A DNA stretch of 64,000 nt from Dyella_B nitratireducens (GTDB lineage: Bacteria > Pseudomonadota > Gammaproteobacteria > Xanthomonadales > Rhodanobacteraceae). How positions within the stretch are numbered: position 1 is the first letter of the stretch; each line of letters opens with the position of its first letter. Shown here piece after piece: positions 62,534-64,000 of the stretch. A model generated the notes under the pieces. That model was not told where the DNA came from and did no database searches. It saw only the letters and a program-made list of their open reading frames with translations. The position numbers and the translations under genes were made by a program. Location of the stretch: assembly GCF_049532905.1 (NCBI RefSeq), contig NZ_CP064032.1, positions 992,001 through 1,056,000 on the forward strand, read 5' to 3'.

Positions 62534-63163
62534 GTGAACCGTTCTTCCAGGCCCGGCAAACGGTCGGCCTATCACCACGGCGATCTGAAGAGCGCGTTGC
62601 GCTCCGCCGCCGCCACCTTGATGGCGGAGCGTGGCGTCGACACGGTCAGCTTGCGTGAAATCGCGCAGATGGCTGGCGTCAGCCACACCGCGGCTTATCG
62701 GCACTACGCCGACAAGGAAGCTGTGATGGCAGACCTTGCCGAAGCGGGTTTTCGCGAACTGAGCGCAACGATGGGGCAGGTCATCGCCGCCACACGAGGC
62801 GGGGTCACCCGGAAGCTGCAGGCTGCCGGTGGCGCATACGTGCGTTTCGGCGTTGAGCAGCCGCACCTTTTGCAGTTGATGTTCGGCCCGGCGATTTCGG
62901 ATTGGCAGTGCTATCCCGCGCTTGTCGAAGCGAGTGACGCGCTCTATGCAACGCTTACCGACATCATCAAGTCGGGCCAGGAAAAGGGTAAGTTCCGTGC
63001 CGGAGATCCCAGGGACTTGGCATTGGCTGCCTGGTCTTTGGTGCATGGCTTGGCGCTATTGATCTGCGGAAGGCGCGTTACAGGCTCCGATGATGCGTTG
63101 TTCGTCGAACATGCATCGCAACGAGTTACCGCGTTGTTGATCGAAGGACTAACCGTGAAATAG
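62534..63163 (+). CDS. TetR/AcrR-family transcriptional regulator
   Basis: 209 residues from GTG 62534. N-terminal HTH: VSLREIAQMAGVSHTAAYRH followed by YADKEAVMADLAEAGF. The C-terminal ligand domain has FMFGP-like LLQLMFGPAISDW and AAWSLVHGLALLICG, the WHG (TetR_C_13) type. Likely represses the divergent GST gene and itself through the TGGAAACAT inverted repeat. Confidence 0.92.
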   Translation: MNRSSRPGKRSAYHHGDLKSALRSAAATLMAERGVDTVSLREIAQMAGVSHTAAYRHYADKEAVMADLAEAGFRELSATMGQVIAATRGGVTRKLQAAGGAYVRFGVEQPHLLQLMFGPAISDWQCYPALVEASDALYATLTDIIKSGQEKGKFRAGDPRDLALAAWSLVHGLALLICGRRVTGSDDALFVEHASQRVTALLIEGLTVK

Positions 63164-63242
63164 AACAGGACAGCGGAGTCGCCTAAGCGAACATCTCGCC
63201 GCGTGGCCAATCGGAACGCCATTTTCCAAGAGAGGTTGGATC

Positions 63243-64000
63243 GTGAATACCTGCGTCAATCAAGAAGAAATGCTGGTCAATGCCTTTCAGCAGCCCATCG
63301 GCGCGCCGCTGCCGCACTGGACTGCTCGTCCTGTGCCACCCCATACGCCGCTAAATGGTCACTTTTGCCGCATAGAACCAGTCGACGTCGATCGCCACGT
63401 GGACGGTCTGTATCGCGCATACAGTACGGCGCCCGACGGGCGGGATTGGACGTATATGAGTGCAGGGCCGTTCGCCGATGCAGAAAGTTTCCGTAGTCAC
63501 CTGATAAAGGCTGCTGCAAGCCGCGATCCCCTTCACTACACGATTATCGATCTGGCCACGCACGAACCGACTGGCATGCTCGCCCTGATGCGAATCGATA
63601 GCGGCAACGGCGTCATCGAAATAGGCCATGTGGCTTACTCGCCACTGATACGACGCACGTCTGCCGCTACCGAAGCCATGTTTTTGCTATTGCGCCACGT
63701 ATTTGATGACCTTGGTTACCGGCGGTGTGAATGGAAGTGCGATCACTTGAATGCACCATCCCGCGCTGCCGCCCTGCGTTATGGTTTTCAATACGAGGGC
63801 ATCTTCAGACAGGCGGTGGTGTACAAAGGCCGCTCACGCGACACCGCCTGGTTTGCGATGATCGACCGCGACTGGCCAGCCATCCGAATGGCATTCGAGC
63901 GATGGCTGGCCCCCGAAAATTTCGACGCTGCCGGTGTTCAGCGCGTGACATTGGCTAACTTGATTGCCGCTCAGTGCAGCGGTACCGAGTCGTCATTCCG
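63243..64000 (+). CDS. GNAT-family N-acetyltransferase (RimJ/RimL-like), cut by window end
   Basis: An open frame from GTG 63243 (GAGAGG upstream; ATG 63270 is the alternative) to the window edge with no stop, at least 252 residues. GNAT features: LNGHFCRIEPVDVDRHVDGL, TGMLALMRIDSGNGVIEIGH, AYSPLIRRTSAATEAMFLLL and CDHLNAPSRAAALRYGFQYE, as in RimJ/RimL-type acetyltransferases acting on protein N-termini or small amines. The final visible bases are the start of a GTCATTCCG repeat, so the stop is probably just beyond. Confidence 0.85.
   Translation, partial: MNTCVNQEEMLVNAFQQPIGAPLPHWTARPVPPHTPLNGHFCRIEPVDVDRHVDGLYRAYSTAPDGRDWTYMSAGPFADAESFRSHLIKAAASRDPLHYTIIDLATHEPTGMLALMRIDSGNGVIEIGHVAYSPLIRRTSAATEAMFLLLRHVFDDLGYRRCEWKCDHLNAPSRAAALRYGFQYEGIFRQAVVYKGRSRDTAWFAMIDRDWPAIRMAFERWLAPENFDAAGVQRVTLANLIAAQCSGTESSF

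Overview
The window reads as a chromosomal segment of a GC-rich gammaproteobacterium of the Xanthomonadales type, most like Rhodanobacteraceae (Dyella/Luteibacter/Rhodanobacter). This is inferred from the gene orders (rne divergent from rluC; yheS, a conserved gene, then recJ; prfB before lysS; sbcB divergent from orn-folP; tpiA-secG-tRNA-Leu), from agmatine deiminase and N-carbamoylputrescine amidase being carried together, and from two abundant families of palindromic intergenic repeats. No rRNA gene, CRISPR array or phage structural gene was found.

Layout. Bases 1-10.6 kb are core: the end of a response regulator, rne, rluC, a divergent CPBP-type membrane protein coupled to phhB, nfuA, two small cytochromes c, a TraB-family membrane protein and aguB. 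Bases 10.7-14.3 kb are accessory: a lipoprotein gene occurs twice in an imperfect tandem duplication, followed by a HExxH-type protein with a Gln-rich tail and a coiled-coil membrane protein. It looks like a secreted effector with duplicated immunity genes. Bases 14.3-40.2 kb return to core: a PEBP protein, a DAACS symporter, an AraC regulator, aguA, yheS, recJ, an asparagine synthetase behind an Asn-rich leader peptide and terminator, prfB with its programmed frameshift, lysS, sbcB, orn, folP, glmM, an IPNS-like oxygenase, a VIT-type transporter, an SDR, tpiA, secG and tRNA-Leu(GAG).

Bases 40.2-51.5 kb are an integrated, more AT-rich element at the 3' end of tRNA-Leu: integrase, AlpA-type regulator, HUH-type replication protein, XRE repressor, a TIR-domain protein, a serine recombinase, an unrecognised three-gene overlapping operon whose first product carries a possible nuclease motif, and a DUF5677-type protein. 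A degenerate copy of the tRNA 3' end near 51.46 kb may be the right attachment site. Bases 51.6-57.7 kb are further accessory DNA: a Tse2-like toxin with a small partner, an IS3-family element, a coupled pair with a HEPN-like motif, a coiled-coil membrane protein, an Imm11-like remnant and an exported protein. Bases 57.7-64 kb hold two coupled short-chain dehydrogenase-type genes with a divergent AraC regulator, a cupin, a DUF2141 protein, a GST divergent from a TetR regulator with a visible operator, and a GNAT acetyltransferase cut by the window edge.

The strongest candidates for something undescribed are the asparagine-codon leader/attenuator upstream of asnB, the three-gene operon in the tRNA-Leu element, and the duplicated-immunity effector locus. 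All calls come from reading the sequence; no database search was run.
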